Assembly (NCBI RefSeq): GCF_021538895.1
Contig: NZ_JADDRL010000011.1
Location: 62,001 to 126,000, forward strand
Direction of reading: 5' to 3'
Length of the DNA: 64,000 nucleotides
Source of the DNA: Streptomyces olivochromogenes
GTDB taxonomy: Bacteria > Actinomycetota > Actinomycetes > Streptomycetales > Streptomycetaceae
Shown here: positions 1 to 8,245 of the stretch, piece by piece
How the letters are laid out: every line of letters starts with the position of its first letter
Numbering within the stretch: the first letter of the stretch is position 1
Notes under the pieces: model-generated
Database searches by the model: none
What the model saw: the letters and a program-made list of their open reading frames with translations, nothing else
Told to the model about the DNA's origin: nothing
Program-made: the position numbers and the translations under genes

Positions 1-704
1 TCGCCGGTGAAGAAGGCGATGGCGTTGGCGATGTCCTCGGGCTCGCCGACGCGCTGGACGGGGATCTGGGTGGCGGCGGCGGCCTTGAACTCCTCGAAGC
101 CCATCTTGACGCGCTCGGCCGTGGCCTTGGTCATCTCGGTGGCGATGAAGCCCGGGGCGACGGCGTTGGCGGTGATGCCGAACTTGCCGAGTTCGATGGC
201 GAGGGTCTTGGTGAAGCCCTGCAGACCGGCCTTGGCGGCCGAGTAGTTGGCCTGGCCGCGGTTGCCCAGCGCCGAGGAGGAGGACAGGTTGACGACGCGG
301 CCGAAACCGGCGTCGACCATGTGCTTCTGGATGGCCTTGGTCATCAGGAACGAGCCGCGCAGGTGCACGTTCATGACCATGTCCCAGTCGGACGCGGTCA
401 TCTTGAACAGCAGGTTGTCGCGGAGCACGCCCGCGTTGTTGACGAGGATCGTCGGCGCGCCGAGCTCCTCGACGACCCGGGCGATGGCGGCCTCGACCTG
501 GGTCTCGTCGGAGACGTCGGCGCCGATCGCGACGGCCCGGCCGCCGGCCGCGGTGATCTTCTCGACGGTGTCCTTGCAGGCGGCCTCGTCGAGATCGATG
601 ACGGCGACGGCGCGGCCCTCGGCTGCCAGTCGTACGGCGGTGGCGGCGCCGATGCCGCGCGCGGCACCGGTGACGACGGCGACCCGCTGCTCAGTGGTGG
701 ACAT
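1..704 (-). CDS. fabG: SDR-family 3-oxoacyl-ACP reductase, 3' end outside window
   Basis: This is a short-chain dehydrogenase/reductase that would reduce 3-oxoacyl thioesters with NAD(P)H in the cytoplasm. The N-terminal Rossmann glycine motif TGAARGIG (from residue 10), the NNAG motif and the YSAAK catalytic motif are all visible. About 234 residues are present and only a short C-terminal piece lies beyond position 1. The ATG at 704 follows GAGGAG with an 8-base gap, which fixes the start. A TetR-type inverted repeat lies about 40 bases upstream. FabG is the best name by motif, but a fatty-acid or polyhydroxyalkanoate dehydrogenase of the same family cannot be excluded without neighbours. 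Confidence 0.9.
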   Translation of the reverse strand, partial: MSTTEQRVAVVTGAARGIGAATAVRLAAEGRAVAVIDLDEAACKDTVEKITAAGGRAVAIGADVSDETQVEAAIARVVEELGAPTILVNNAGVLRDNLLFKMTASDWDMVMNVHLRGSFLMTKAIQKHMVDAGFGRVVNLSSSSALGNRGQANYSAAKAGLQGFTKTLAIELGKFGITANAVAPGFIATEMTKATAERVKMGFEEFKAAAATQIPVQRVGEPEDIANAIAFFTG

Positions 705-743
705 TGCTGTTTCTCCTCGCCCTTGAGAAAGCCTGATCTGCGG

Positions 744-758
744 TGAGCGACCGCTTAG
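744..758. promoter_or_regulatory. TetR-type operator upstream of fabG-like gene
   Basis: The sequence TGAGCGACCGCTTAG contains the inverted repeat AGCG-AC-CGCT. It has the TNAGC(N4)GCTNA shape of many actinobacterial TetR-family operators that control fatty-acid genes. It lies 40-55 bases before the start of the reductase gene. The regulator is not in the window. Confidence 0.5.
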
Positions 759-829
759 TACCTTCAGCAGACGTGACGCTAGAAGCCCTGGCACCCGGTG
801 TCAACGGCACACCCGGTGCATGTGATCCA

Positions 830-1279
830 TTACCTCACCAGGAGGTCGAGCAACCGTCGCGTCTCGGCCGCCGGGTCGGCGGTGAGCCCGGTGTGCACCG
901 GACCGGGCTGCACGACGGTCGAGCGGGGCGCGATCAGCCAGCGGAAACGCCGCCCGGCGTCGTCGTCGGCCGCCTGACCGGCCGCCGCCCCGCCGCCGCA
1001 GACACCCTCGACGGCACCCAGCGCGGCGCGCACACCGGCCACGTCCGCGTCCGGGTCCAGGGCCAGCAGCCTGGCCTCGTCCAGATGGGTGCGGGCGCCG
1101 AGGTACGCCTGGGCGCGGCAGTACACGATCACGCCCGCGTTGATGCACTCGCCGCGCTCGACGCGCGGGACGACCTTCAGCAGGGCGTACTCGAACACGT
1201 CCCGGTCGCCGCCCTGATCCGTCCGGGTGATGTGACGCTCGGTCACATGGCCGGCCATGTGGATGAGCCGCTCGCTCAC
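830..1279 (-). CDS. DUF3037 protein, partner of HipA-like kinase
   Basis: This 149-residue protein contains the DUF3037 signature: an early FEYALLKVVPRVERGE block followed by NAGVIVYC. The function of the family is unknown. The start is a GTG at 1279 that overlaps the stop codon of the upstream HipA-like gene (GTGA), so the two are translationally coupled and probably form one functional unit. The ORF could be read further upstream, but that would bury it inside the kinase gene. Nothing suggests membrane localisation. Confidence 0.85.
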   Translation of the reverse strand: MSERLIHMAGHVTERHITRTDQGGDRDVFEYALLKVVPRVERGECINAGVIVYCRAQAYLGARTHLDEARLLALDPDADVAGVRAALGAVEGVCGGGAAAGQAADDDAGRRFRWLIAPRSTVVQPGPVHTGLTADPAAETRRLLDLLVR

Positions 1280-2040
1280 TTGCCCTCCTCGATGCCGGTG
1301 ACGCGTTCGTGGACGGTGCCGGCCCGCGCCAGCAGCGGCCGCGCGTACGCCCGCCGCAGGTCGTCCGGGGTGTCGAAGCCGGGCTCGTCGGCCAGCCAGG
1401 CGTCCGGGATCTCGGCGGTGACCTCGGCGAGGAGGTCCTCGGTGACGCGCGGGCCGAGGTCGGCGGCGGCGCCCGCGACATCGGGGCCGAAGCGGGCGAG
1501 GGCGTGGTCCGAGGCGTCGTACGGGCGGGCGGCGGAGGCCTCGGCGCCGGGCCAGTTGTGGTGCCAGATCATGGTCGCCCCGTGGTCGATGAGCCACAAC
1601 TCGCCCTGGTGCATCAGCAGGTTGGGGTTGCGCCAGGACCGGTCGACGTTGTTCACCAGCGCGTCGAACCAGACGATCCGCCCGGCCTCTTCGGGGCTCA
1701 CCGGGAAGGCGAGCGGATCGAAGCCGAGGGCGCCGGAGAGGAAGTCCATGCCGAGATTGGTGCCGCCGCTGGACCGCAGCAGTTCCTGCACCTGCTGCTC
1801 CGGCTCGCCGAGCCCGAGGACCGGGTCGAGTTCGATGGTCACCAGGCGCGGCATCCGGAATCCGAGCCGGCGGGCCAGCTCGCCGCAGACCACCTCGGCG
1901 ACCAGCGTCTTGCGGCCCTGTCCGGCGCCGGTGAACTTCATGACGTACGTCCCGAAGTCGTCGGCCTCGACGAGTCCCGGCAGCGAGCCGCCCTCACGCA
2001 GGGGCGTGATGTAGCGGGTCGCGATGACTTCCTTGAGCAT
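1276..2040 (-). CDS. HipA-like kinase-fold protein
   Basis: This 254-residue protein resembles the HipA_2 family of kinase-fold proteins rather than full HipA toxins. Visible elements are YVMKFTGAGQG near residues 32-42 (nucleotide-binding region), VWFDALVNNVDRSWRNPNLL (catalytic-loop-like Asp/Asn residues) and LWLIDHGATM (metal-binding Asp). It is followed by a DUF3037 gene with a four-base overlap. No HipB-like HTH partner is seen. A role in phosphorylating a cytoplasmic target is an inference from the fold; the substrate is unknown. Confidence 0.8.
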   Translation of the reverse strand: MLKEVIATRYITPLREGGSLPGLVEADDFGTYVMKFTGAGQGRKTLVAEVVCGELARRLGFRMPRLVTIELDPVLGLGEPEQQVQELLRSSGGTNLGMDFLSGALGFDPLAFPVSPEEAGRIVWFDALVNNVDRSWRNPNLLMHQGELWLIDHGATMIWHHNWPGAEASAARPYDASDHALARFGPDVAGAAADLGPRVTEDLLAEVTAEIPDAWLADEPGFDTPDDLRRAYARPLLARAGTVHERVTGIEEGK

Positions 2041-2226
2041 CGCCCCAGGTTACTGGGGAGTCGGCGGGTGTCCGACAGCGGAACGACAGCTCTGGCTTAC
2101 GGTCGCCTGATCTCGAAGGCGACACCATCTCGAAGTCGACAAGATCTCGACGCCGTCTGAACGGGTGGTGCCCGCGGCCCGTACCCCTGGACGGATCAGG
2201 AAAGCTTCGCGGAAGGGAAACCCCTC

Positions 2227-2727
2227 ATGAGCAGCGCATCGTTCAGGCCCGCAACGGGACCGGCCCGCCGCACCGTCGTGGCGGCGGCCGGAGCGGCGGG
2301 GCTCGCCGCCGCGCTGACCGCCTGCGGGTCGGGCGACGACTCGTCCGACTCCTCCTCGGTCTCCGGTTCCGGCGGCTCGCAGGACGGCAACGCGTCGAGC
2401 GCCGGTGGCTCGGGCGGCGGCGACAACGCCGCGGCCGGGGGCACCGCGCTCGCGAAGACCTCCGAGATCCCGGAGGGCGGCGGGAAGATCTTCAAGGACC
2501 AGGGCGTGGTCGTCACGCAGCCGAAGGCGGGCACCTACAAGGCGTTCTCGTCCAAGTGCACGCATCAGGGCTGCGCGGTGGGCAGCGTCGCCGACGGCGT
2601 GATCGTCTGTCCCTGCCACAACAGCCACTTCTCCGCCGAGGACGGCAGCGTGAAGAAGGGGCCCGCGACGAAGCCGCTGCCGGCCGCGAACATCACGGTG
2701 TCGGGCGAAGACATCAAGCTCGCCTGA
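2227..2727 (+). CDS. Rieske [2Fe-2S] lipoprotein
   Basis: This 166-residue secreted Rieske protein starts with an Arg-Arg export signal (residues 14-15), a hydrophobic stretch and the lipobox LTAC (Cys33). A Ser/Gly-rich linker (about 35-70) follows, then the Rieske domain with CTHQGC (Cys111, His113, Cys116) and CPCH (Cys128, Cys130, His131). The four cluster ligands and the two disulphide cysteines are all present. It probably transfers electrons at the outer face of the membrane. No oxidase or bc1 partner is adjacent, so the redox partner is unknown. It is a monocistronic gene with GGAAGGGAAACC before the ATG. Confidence 0.9.
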   Translation: MSSASFRPATGPARRTVVAAAGAAGLAAALTACGSGDDSSDSSSVSGSGGSQDGNASSAGGSGGGDNAAAGGTALAKTSEIPEGGGKIFKDQGVVVTQPKAGTYKAFSSKCTHQGCAVGSVADGVIVCPCHNSHFSAEDGSVKKGPATKPLPAANITVSGEDIKLA

Positions 2728-2730
2728 CCG

Positions 2731-3375
2731 TCAGGCCCGGCGGCGCGGCCGCTTGAGGCAGCCGAGCACCTCGTCCGTGGTCGCGACCGTGGCGACCAAC
2801 GCGAGGGTGTGACGGATCATCGCGGGGGTGTAGTCCGAGGGCACCCCCGCGATGGCGTCCCTCGGCACGACGACGCCGTAGCCGCGGTTCACGGCGTCGA
2901 ACACCGTGTTGGGGATCGCCACGTTGGCCGAGACCCCGGTGACGATCAGCGTGCGGCAGCCGAGGTTGCGCAGCAGCGCGTCGACGTCGGTGCCTTGGAC
3001 GGGCGACAGGCCGTGGAGCCGGCGTACGACCAGGTCCTCGTCGGCGACCTCGATGGGCGGTGCGACGCGCACCGCGGTGGTGCCGGTCAACTGCTGGACG
3101 GGAAGGCGCTCGGCGGCGCGGAACAGCCGGGCGTTGCGGTTCGCGCCCAGGCCGTCCGGGCGGCGCTCGGCGATCGCGTGCATCACCTGGACGCCCGTCT
3201 CGTGCGCGGCGGCGACCAGCCGGGCGACATTGCCCAGGGCGCCCGAGGCGCGGGCCTCCTGGGCGAGTTCGGGCAGCGCGCTCTCGGGCCCGACGACCCC
3301 CTGCTGGCACTCCACGGTGAGTAGAACGGTGCTCGCGGGGTCGAGGAGTTCGGTGAGCTGTTCGTGCGACGCCAT
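2731..3375 (-). CDS. Isochorismatase-fold protein lacking the catalytic cysteine
   Basis: This 214-residue protein has the cysteine hydrolase (isochorismatase) fold: TVLLTVECQQG near residues 16-26, VVRRLHGLSP near 117-124 and VTGVSANVAIPNTVFDA near 145-160. In active family members the last motif reads GV.TNVCV. Here the cysteine position is Ala153, the usual lysine is Arg118/119 and the first acidic residue is Glu22. Hydrolase activity of the ordinary type is therefore doubtful. It converges on the Rieske gene with a 3-base gap. The start ATG at 3375 is preceded by GAAAGGGGG. Confidence 0.8.
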   Translation of the reverse strand: MASHEQLTELLDPASTVLLTVECQQGVVGPESALPELAQEARASGALGNVARLVAAAHETGVQVMHAIAERRPDGLGANRNARLFRAAERLPVQQLTGTTAVRVAPPIEVADEDLVVRRLHGLSPVQGTDVDALLRNLGCRTLIVTGVSANVAIPNTVFDAVNRGYGVVVPRDAIAGVPSDYTPAMIRHTLALVATVATTDEVLGCLKRPRRRA

Positions 3376-3451
3376 GACGCCCCCTTTCGCCGGGATGCGG
3401 AGCGGGCGAGACTAACCAGCATTGCGTGCGAGGGGAAGAAGAGGGGGCCGC

Positions 3452-3922
3452 ATGACAGTCACTCAGCAGCGCCGGGGCCGGAAGATCATGATGACGCCGG
3501 GCGAGCTGGACGAGTTCCTGACCACCCAGCGGACCTGCCGGGTGGCCACCGTGACCACGGGCGGCGCCCCGCACGTCAGCGCCCTGTGGTTCGCCTGGGA
3601 CGGCAGCGCGATGTGGCTCTACTCGGTGGTGCGCAGCAAGCGGTGGACCGACCTGCGCCGGGATCCACGGGTGGCGATCGTGGTCGACTCCGGTGAGGAG
3701 TACGACCAGTTGCGCGGCGTCGAGCTGTCCGGCTCCGTGGAGTTCGTGGGCGAGATCCCGCGCACCGGGCAGCTGTGCGCCGAACTCGACACCGCGGAGA
3801 CGCTGTTCGCCCGCAAGAACTTCGGCCTGGACGAGATGCCGCACGACGGGCGCCACGCCTGGGCACGGCTCAGGCCGGACAAGATCGTCTCCTGGGACTT
3901 CCGCAAACTGGGTGCGCCATAG
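3452..3922 (+). CDS. Pyridoxamine 5'-phosphate oxidase-fold (PPOX class) protein
   Basis: This 156-residue protein has a split-barrel flavin/F420-binding fold of the PPOX class. Typical features are CRVATVTTGGAPHVSALWFAWDG near residues 30-52 and RWTDLRRDPRVAIVVD near 64-80. ATG at 3452 follows GAGGGGG and is preferred to an upstream GTG in the same frame. The family reduces or oxidises small substrates with F420 or FMN; the substrate is not predictable here. Its last three codons coincide with the left boundary of a tandem duplication, so the extreme C-terminus (LGAP) may have been reshaped. Confidence 0.8.
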   Translation: MTVTQQRRGRKIMMTPGELDEFLTTQRTCRVATVTTGGAPHVSALWFAWDGSAMWLYSVVRSKRWTDLRRDPRVAIVVDSGEEYDQLRGVELSGSVEFVGEIPRTGQLCAELDTAETLFARKNFGLDEMPHDGRHAWARLRPDKIVSWDFRKLGAP

Positions 3923-4346
3923 GGCAGTTGACGGTGTCTCGGCGCGGCAGGCCGCGCGGCGCCACAGCCGACGGATAGCCCGGCGGACCGCTCGACGATC
4001 AGCCGATCGCCGCGGCCGCCGCGCGCAGTGCCTCAACCGCGGCCCGGATGGACGGGCGCGGTCGGCGGCGGCGTCGGCGTTGGCGCGCCAGACGACGTAC
4101 ACATGGCGGCATACGCCTGCTTGAACAGGACGGTGCACCGTAGGGCAGTTGACGGGGGATCAGCGCAGCCAGCGGCGCGGCGGCGCAGCCTACGGACGGC
4201 CCGACGGGCCGCTCGACGGTCAGCCGACCGCCGCGGCCGCCGCGCGCAGGGCCTCCACCGCCGCCCGGATCGACGGGCGGCGGTCGGCGTCCGCGCGCCA
4301 GACGACGTACACATGACGGCGTACGCCCTGCTTCAGCGGGACGGTG
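3911..4346. repeat. Imperfect tandem duplication including the 3' end of the LysR gene
   Basis: Two head-to-tail copies can be aligned: copy A 3911-4131 and copy B 4132-4346. Both begin GGTGCxCC(a/g)TAGGGCAGTTGACGG. Both then carry GCTCGACGrTCAGCCGAycGCCGCGGCCGCCGCGCGCAG, and both end in GCGCCAGACGACGTACACATG-GCGGCrTACGCCTGCTT. The offset is 221 bp at the left end and 211 bp at the right, so a few indels have accumulated. Copy B contains the real 3' end of the LysR gene; copy A is a decayed duplicate of about its last 40 codons plus downstream spacer. Short GGTG sequences sit at all three boundaries. Confidence 0.85.
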
Positions 4347-5122
4347 ACGATTCCGGGCGGTACCGGGTAGCGGCCCAGCAGGGGCGCGATGCACACGCCC
4401 AACCCGGCAGCGACGAGGCCGAGTTGGGTGTGGGTCTCGGCGGCGCGGTGGCCGACGATCGGCTCGACGCCGCGCGAGCGGAGCGTGAACATCAGCCACT
4501 CGTGGCAGAACTCGCCCTCGCCCCAGGTGATCCACTCGTCCTCGGCGAACTCCCCGAGGTCCACCTCGTCCCGGCCGGCCAGCCGGTGACCGGCGGGCAT
4601 GGCCACGTCGGCCGGGTCGTCCAGCAGGGACGCCTTGACCAGGCCGTCGGGTACCGGCATCGGCTTGTTGTACCAGTCGAGGACGACCGCGAGGTCGAGG
4701 TCGCCGCGCACCACCGAGGCGATCCCGCTCTCCGGTTCCAGCTCGCTGGAGCGCACGCGCAGCGCCGGGTGCTGGGCGCGCAGGGCAGCGAGCGCGGTGG
4801 GGAAGAGGCCGCGGGCGGCGGTGGGGAACGCGGACAGCCTGAGTTCGCCGACGACCTGGCCCCGGTGCGCCTCCAGCTCCGACCGGGCGAGCTCCACCTG
4901 GGACAGGATCCGCGCCGCGTGCTCGGACAGCAGCCGCCCGGCGTCGGTAAGGCGCACACCGCGCCCGTTCTTGGCGAGGAGCTGCTGGCCCACCTCCCGC
5001 TCCAGCTTGCCCAGCTGCTGCGAGACCGCGGAGGTGGTGACGTGCAGGGCCTCGGCCGCGCCGCTGACCGAACCGTGCCGGGCGAGGGCGTCGAGGGTGC
5101 GCAGGCGCTCCAGGTTCAACAT
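4220..5122 (-). CDS. LysR-family transcriptional regulator
   Basis: This 300-residue regulator has an N-terminal winged HTH (residues 1-62, SVSGAAEALHVTTSAVSQQLGKLE) and a C-terminal LysR substrate-binding domain (about 90-295). It is divergent from an EamA exporter with only about 75 bases between the starts, a classic regulator-target arrangement. A perfect 6-6-6 inverted repeat lies between them. It probably activates the exporter in response to the exported metabolite. The 3' end of the gene lies in the second copy of a tandem duplication; the ORF itself is intact. Confidence 0.93.
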   Translation of the reverse strand: MLNLERLRTLDALARHGSVSGAAEALHVTTSAVSQQLGKLEREVGQQLLAKNGRGVRLTDAGRLLSEHAARILSQVELARSELEAHRGQVVGELRLSAFPTAARGLFPTALAALRAQHPALRVRSSELEPESGIASVVRGDLDLAVVLDWYNKPMPVPDGLVKASLLDDPADVAMPAGHRLAGRDEVDLGEFAEDEWITWGEGEFCHEWLMFTLRSRGVEPIVGHRAAETHTQLGLVAAGLGVCIAPLLGRYPVPPGIVTVPLKQGVRRHVYVVWRADADRRPSIRAAVEALRAAAAAVG

Positions 5123-5127
5123 GTAAG

Positions 5128-5145
5128 CGATACTACGAGGTATCG
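5128..5145. promoter_or_regulatory. LysR operator between lysR and exporter
   Basis: CGATAC-TACGAG-GTATCG is a perfect inverted repeat in the divergent 5123-5196 region. It fits the LysR box style (dyad with short AT-bearing arms). The 9-mer CTACGAGGT inside it (5133-5141) recurs at 5165-5173, exactly 32 bp away or three helical turns, as expected for recognition and activation half-sites on one DNA face. Confidence 0.7.
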
Positions 5146-5196
5146 CGTGCGAATTCTCGATTGTGCTACGAGGTCGGGTCCCGCATCGTTGGGGTC

Positions 5197-6132
5197 ATGA
5201 CGACCGTCGCCGCGACCCGCACCGAGTCCCCCACCGCCCCGCACACCCGCCCGCGCCTCGACTGGCGACTGCGGTTCGGCGCGCTCTCCCTGATCTGGGG
5301 CTTCAGCTTCCTGCTGATCAAGGTGGGCACGGACGGGTACGCGCCGTTCCAGGTCACCCTGGGCCGGCTGGTGTTCGGTACGGCGGTGCTCGCGGCGGCG
5401 ATGGCGGTGAAGCGGGAACGGCTCCCGCGCGGCGCCCGCACCTGGGGCCATCTGACCGTCGCCGCGTTCCTGCTGAACGCCCTGCCCTTCTCGCTCTTCG
5501 CCTACGCGGAGCTGACGATCCCGTCCACGCTGGCCGGCATCTGCAACGCCACCTCCCCGCTGTGGGGCATGGCCCTGTCGCTGGTGGCGCTGTCCGAGGA
5601 CCGGCCGACGCGACTGCGGGTGGCCGGGCTCGGCCTCGGCTTCCTGGGCGTGCTGACGGTCCTCGGCGCCTGGCAGGGCTTCAGCGGCCTGGACGCCACG
5701 GGCACGGCGATGGCCCTCCTGGCCTCGCTCAGCTACCCGGTCGGCTGGATCTACGTGCGCCGCACCCTGGCCGGCTCGGGCCGCTCCCACCTGTCCATGA
5801 CGGGCGCGCAGCTCCTGCTGGCCACGGTCCAACTGGCCTTCGTGACCCCGCTGTTCACCGACTTTCCCGCCCATGTCTCGCTCGTCCCGCTGCTGGCGAT
5901 CGCCGCCCTGGGCACCCTCGGCACGGGGCTTGCGGTGCTGATCCAGTACGGGCTGGTGGCCGAGGTCGGCCCCACGACGGCCCAGATGGTCACGTACTTC
6001 ATCCCGGTCATCGCGACGGCGTCGGGCGTCGCGATCCTCGGGGAGTCGCTGCGCTGGACCACACCGGTGGGCGCGGTGATCGTGCTGGCGGGGGCGGCGC
6101 TCACCCAGGCCCGGCCGAAGCGGGGTGCGTGA
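5197..6132 (+). CDS. EamA/DMT-family exporter
   Basis: This 311-residue inner-membrane protein has ten predicted hydrophobic segments in two EamA repeats, starting with LRFGALSLIWGFSFLLIKVG and ending with VGAVIVLAGAALTQ. The ATG at 5197 is chosen because the upstream in-frame extension overlaps the LysR operator. DMT proteins of this type usually export amino acids or small metabolites. The divergent LysR gene is the likely regulator. Substrate unknown. Confidence 0.9.
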   Translation: MTTVAATRTESPTAPHTRPRLDWRLRFGALSLIWGFSFLLIKVGTDGYAPFQVTLGRLVFGTAVLAAAMAVKRERLPRGARTWGHLTVAAFLLNALPFSLFAYAELTIPSTLAGICNATSPLWGMALSLVALSEDRPTRLRVAGLGLGFLGVLTVLGAWQGFSGLDATGTAMALLASLSYPVGWIYVRRTLAGSGRSHLSMTGAQLLLATVQLAFVTPLFTDFPAHVSLVPLLAIAALGTLGTGLAVLIQYGLVAEVGPTTAQMVTYFIPVIATASGVAILGESLRWTTPVGAVIVLAGAALTQARPKRGA

Positions 6133-6150
6133 GCGCACGGACCCCCTCGA

Positions 6151-7488
6151 CTACACGTAACTCCGCGCCGGTCCCGGGCCCACCGCCGCGGCCACCGCCT
6201 CCGCCAGGGGCACGGCCTCCGGCTCGGTCAGGGTCGAGACCGTGATCCGAACGGCGGGCGGGGAGCTCAGCCGGAAGCGGGCGCCGGGGGCGACGGCCCA
6301 GCCGGCGTGCAGCAGGGCGGCGACCGTGGCGGTCTCGTCGGGGACCGGCACCCACAGGTTCATGCCGCTGCGGCCGTGGGAGCGGACACCGCGCTCGGCC
6401 AGGGCCCCGGCGAGGAGCTCCCGGCGGCCGCGATAGGCCGCCGCCACCTCCGCCGCGTCCACCGCGCCGTCCGTCCACAGCCGGACCACGGTGCGCTGGA
6501 GCAGCCGGCTCACCCATCCCGGGCCCAGCCGCTGCCGTCCGCGGACCCGGTCGACGGAGACGGGGTCGCCGGTGAGGACGGCGAGGCGCAGGTCGGGGCC
6601 GTAGGTCTTGGCGACGGAGCGGACGAAGGCCCAGTGGTGGGTGACGCCCGCCAGGGGGTGCAGGGGCAGGTCGACGGTGCCGTGGCCGTAGTCGTCCTCG
6701 ACGAGGAGCGTGTGCGGGTGCTCGCGCAGGGCGGCGCGCAGGGCCCGCGCGCGGGGGCCGCTCACCGAGGCGCCGGTGGGGTTCTGCGCGCGGTCCGTGA
6801 CGACGAAGGCGCGGGCGCCGGACTCCAGCGCGCGCCGCAGGTCCTCGGGGCGCGGCCCGTCGTCGTCGACGCCCACGGGGACCGTGCGCAGCCCGAGCGC
6901 CGGAATCAGGTCGAGGGTCCGGCCCCAGCCGGGGTCCTCCACGGCGACGGCGTCCCCCGGCCTGAGATGGGCCGCGAGGACGCGCTCGACGGCGTCCAGC
7001 GAGCCGGAGGTCGCGGTGAGCGGGCCGTCGGGCACCCCGTCGGCGTCGAGTTCGGCCCGCACGATCCGGGCCAGCTCGGGCTCCACGGGCTCCGCGCCGT
7101 ACAGGATCGGCTCCCGGTCCCCCTCCTTCGCCACGGCGGCCAGGGCGGACGCGAGCGCCGGGAGCAGGGCGGGGTCGGGGTTGCCGCTGGACAGGTCCCG
7201 CACCCCGACGGGCACGACGTGCGGCCGCTCGCGGCCCGTCGTGGCAGGTTTCGACCGGATACGGCTGCCTCGGCGGCCGGCGGTCTCGATGACCCCGCGC
7301 TCGCGCAGGCTGCGGTAGGCGGCCGCGACGGTATTGGGATTCACCCCCAGCCGGGTCGCCAACTCCCGCATCGGCGGCAGCAGTTGCCCCGGCTCCAGGT
7401 CCCCGGCGCTCACCGCGCACTCGACGCTGGCCGCGATCTCCGCCGCACCACGCCCTTGAATCGGATACTCTCCTAGCACAAAGCACAT
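6151..7488 (-). CDS. MocR/PdxR-type GntR regulator with aminotransferase domain
   Basis: This 445-residue protein fuses a GntR winged HTH (residues 9-75, LPPMRELATRLGVNPNTVAAAYRSLRERGVI) to a fold-type I aminotransferase domain (about 95-440). The PLP-binding residues are present: VEDDYGH near 263-269 and SVAKTYG with the Schiff-base Lys294. Such MocR proteins sense PLP and regulate vitamin B6 or amino-acid genes. The divergent neighbour is a pyridoxamine-oxidase-fold protein, which fits a PLP-linked circuit. The ATG at 7488 lies 3 bases from a 12-bp palindrome; a later GTG (codon 4) could also be the start. Confidence 0.9.
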   Translation of the reverse strand: MCFVLGEYPIQGRGAAEIAASVECAVSAGDLEPGQLLPPMRELATRLGVNPNTVAAAYRSLRERGVIETAGRRGSRIRSKPATTGRERPHVVPVGVRDLSSGNPDPALLPALASALAAVAKEGDREPILYGAEPVEPELARIVRAELDADGVPDGPLTATSGSLDAVERVLAAHLRPGDAVAVEDPGWGRTLDLIPALGLRTVPVGVDDDGPRPEDLRRALESGARAFVVTDRAQNPTGASVSGPRARALRAALREHPHTLLVEDDYGHGTVDLPLHPLAGVTHHWAFVRSVAKTYGPDLRLAVLTGDPVSVDRVRGRQRLGPGWVSRLLQRTVVRLWTDGAVDAAEVAAAYRGRRELLAGALAERGVRSHGRSGMNLWVPVPDETATVAALLHAGWAVAPGARFRLSSPPAVRITVSTLTEPEAVPLAEAVAAAVGPGPARSYV

Positions 7489-7502
7489 TATGCACTAGTG
7501 CA
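7471..7502. promoter_or_regulatory. Palindromic operator region between MocR regulator and PPOX gene
   Basis: TGCACTAGTGCA (7491-7502) is a perfect 12-bp palindrome. It is preceded by two direct AGCACA repeats at 7475-7480 and 7482-7487, so GCAC recurs every 7-9 bp. The location in the divergent intergenic region makes autoregulation and regulation of the PPOX gene by the MocR protein likely. Confidence 0.6.
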
Positions 7503-7561
7503 ATACACAACGCCAGTCAGCACGCCAGCCATCTCGCCGGCCAGACCGCCAGGAGAGCACC

Positions 7562-8245
7562 ATGCAGGACACCGAGCCGACGCCGTCGCAGCCCGCCGCC
7601 TACGCCCCCACCGACCGCACCGTCCCCACGCGCGCCGCGCACAAGGCGTCGTACGACAAGGAACTGGTGCACGCGATACTCGACGAGGGCTTCGTCTGCC
7701 ACCTCGGCTTCGTGCGCGACGGCGCGCCGGTGGTGCTGCCCACGCTGTACGCCCGGGTCGGCGAGCGGCTGTACGTGCACGGCTCCACCGGGTCGCGCCC
7801 GCTGCGGATGACCGGTGAGGCGAACCCGGGGCTCGCCGTCTGTCTGACGGTCACCCACCTCGACGGCCTGGTCCTGGCCCGCTCGGCCTTCCACCACTCG
7901 GTCAACTACCGCTCCGTGGTGGTGCACGGCACCGCCCACCAGGTCACCGACCCCGAGGAGCGGCGGCTGGCCCTGGACGCCCTGGTGGACCAGGCCGTAC
8001 CGGGCCGCTCCGCCGACTCCCGGCCCGCCAACCGGAAGGAACTGGCCGCCACCTCGGTGATCCGCCTCGACCTGGAGGAGGTCTCGGCCAAGGTCCGCAC
8101 CGGCGGCGCGATCGACGAGCCCGAGGACCTCGACCTCCCCCACTGGGCGGGCGTCCTGCCGCTCCGCAAGGGGTACGAGGCCCCGGTCTACAACGCCGAC
8201 CTCTCCGCCGGTGTCGAACTGCCGGGCTACCTCAAGGCGCTCTGA
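7562..8245 (+). CDS. Pyridoxamine 5'-phosphate oxidase family flavoprotein
   Basis: This 227-residue protein has the split-barrel FMN-binding fold of the NimA/PPOX-like family ([31 protein letters not shown] near residues 39-69; [11 protein letters not shown] near 115-125). The ATG follows AGGAGAGCACC. A divergent MocR/PdxR-type regulator suggests B6-vitamer chemistry, but members of this group also act as nitroreductase-like or unknown flavoproteins. The 3' end overlaps the convergent EamA gene by 19 bases. Confidence 0.83.
   Translation: MQDTEPTPSQPAAYAPTDRTVPTRAAHKASYDKELVHAILDEGFVCHLGFVRDGAPVVLPTLYARVGERLYVHGSTGSRPLRMTGEANPGLAVCLTVTHLDGLVLARSAFHHSVNYRSVVVHGTAHQVTDPEERRLALDALVDQAVPGRSADSRPANRKELAATSVIRLDLEEVSAKVRTGGAIDEPEDLDLPHWAGVLPLRKGYEAPVYNADLSAGVELPGYLKAL

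Noticed and set aside
4033..4314. Short minus-strand ORF with repeated MCTSSGA..TP peptide
   Set aside because: The peptide repeat only mirrors the tandem duplication of the lysR 3' end in a shifted frame.
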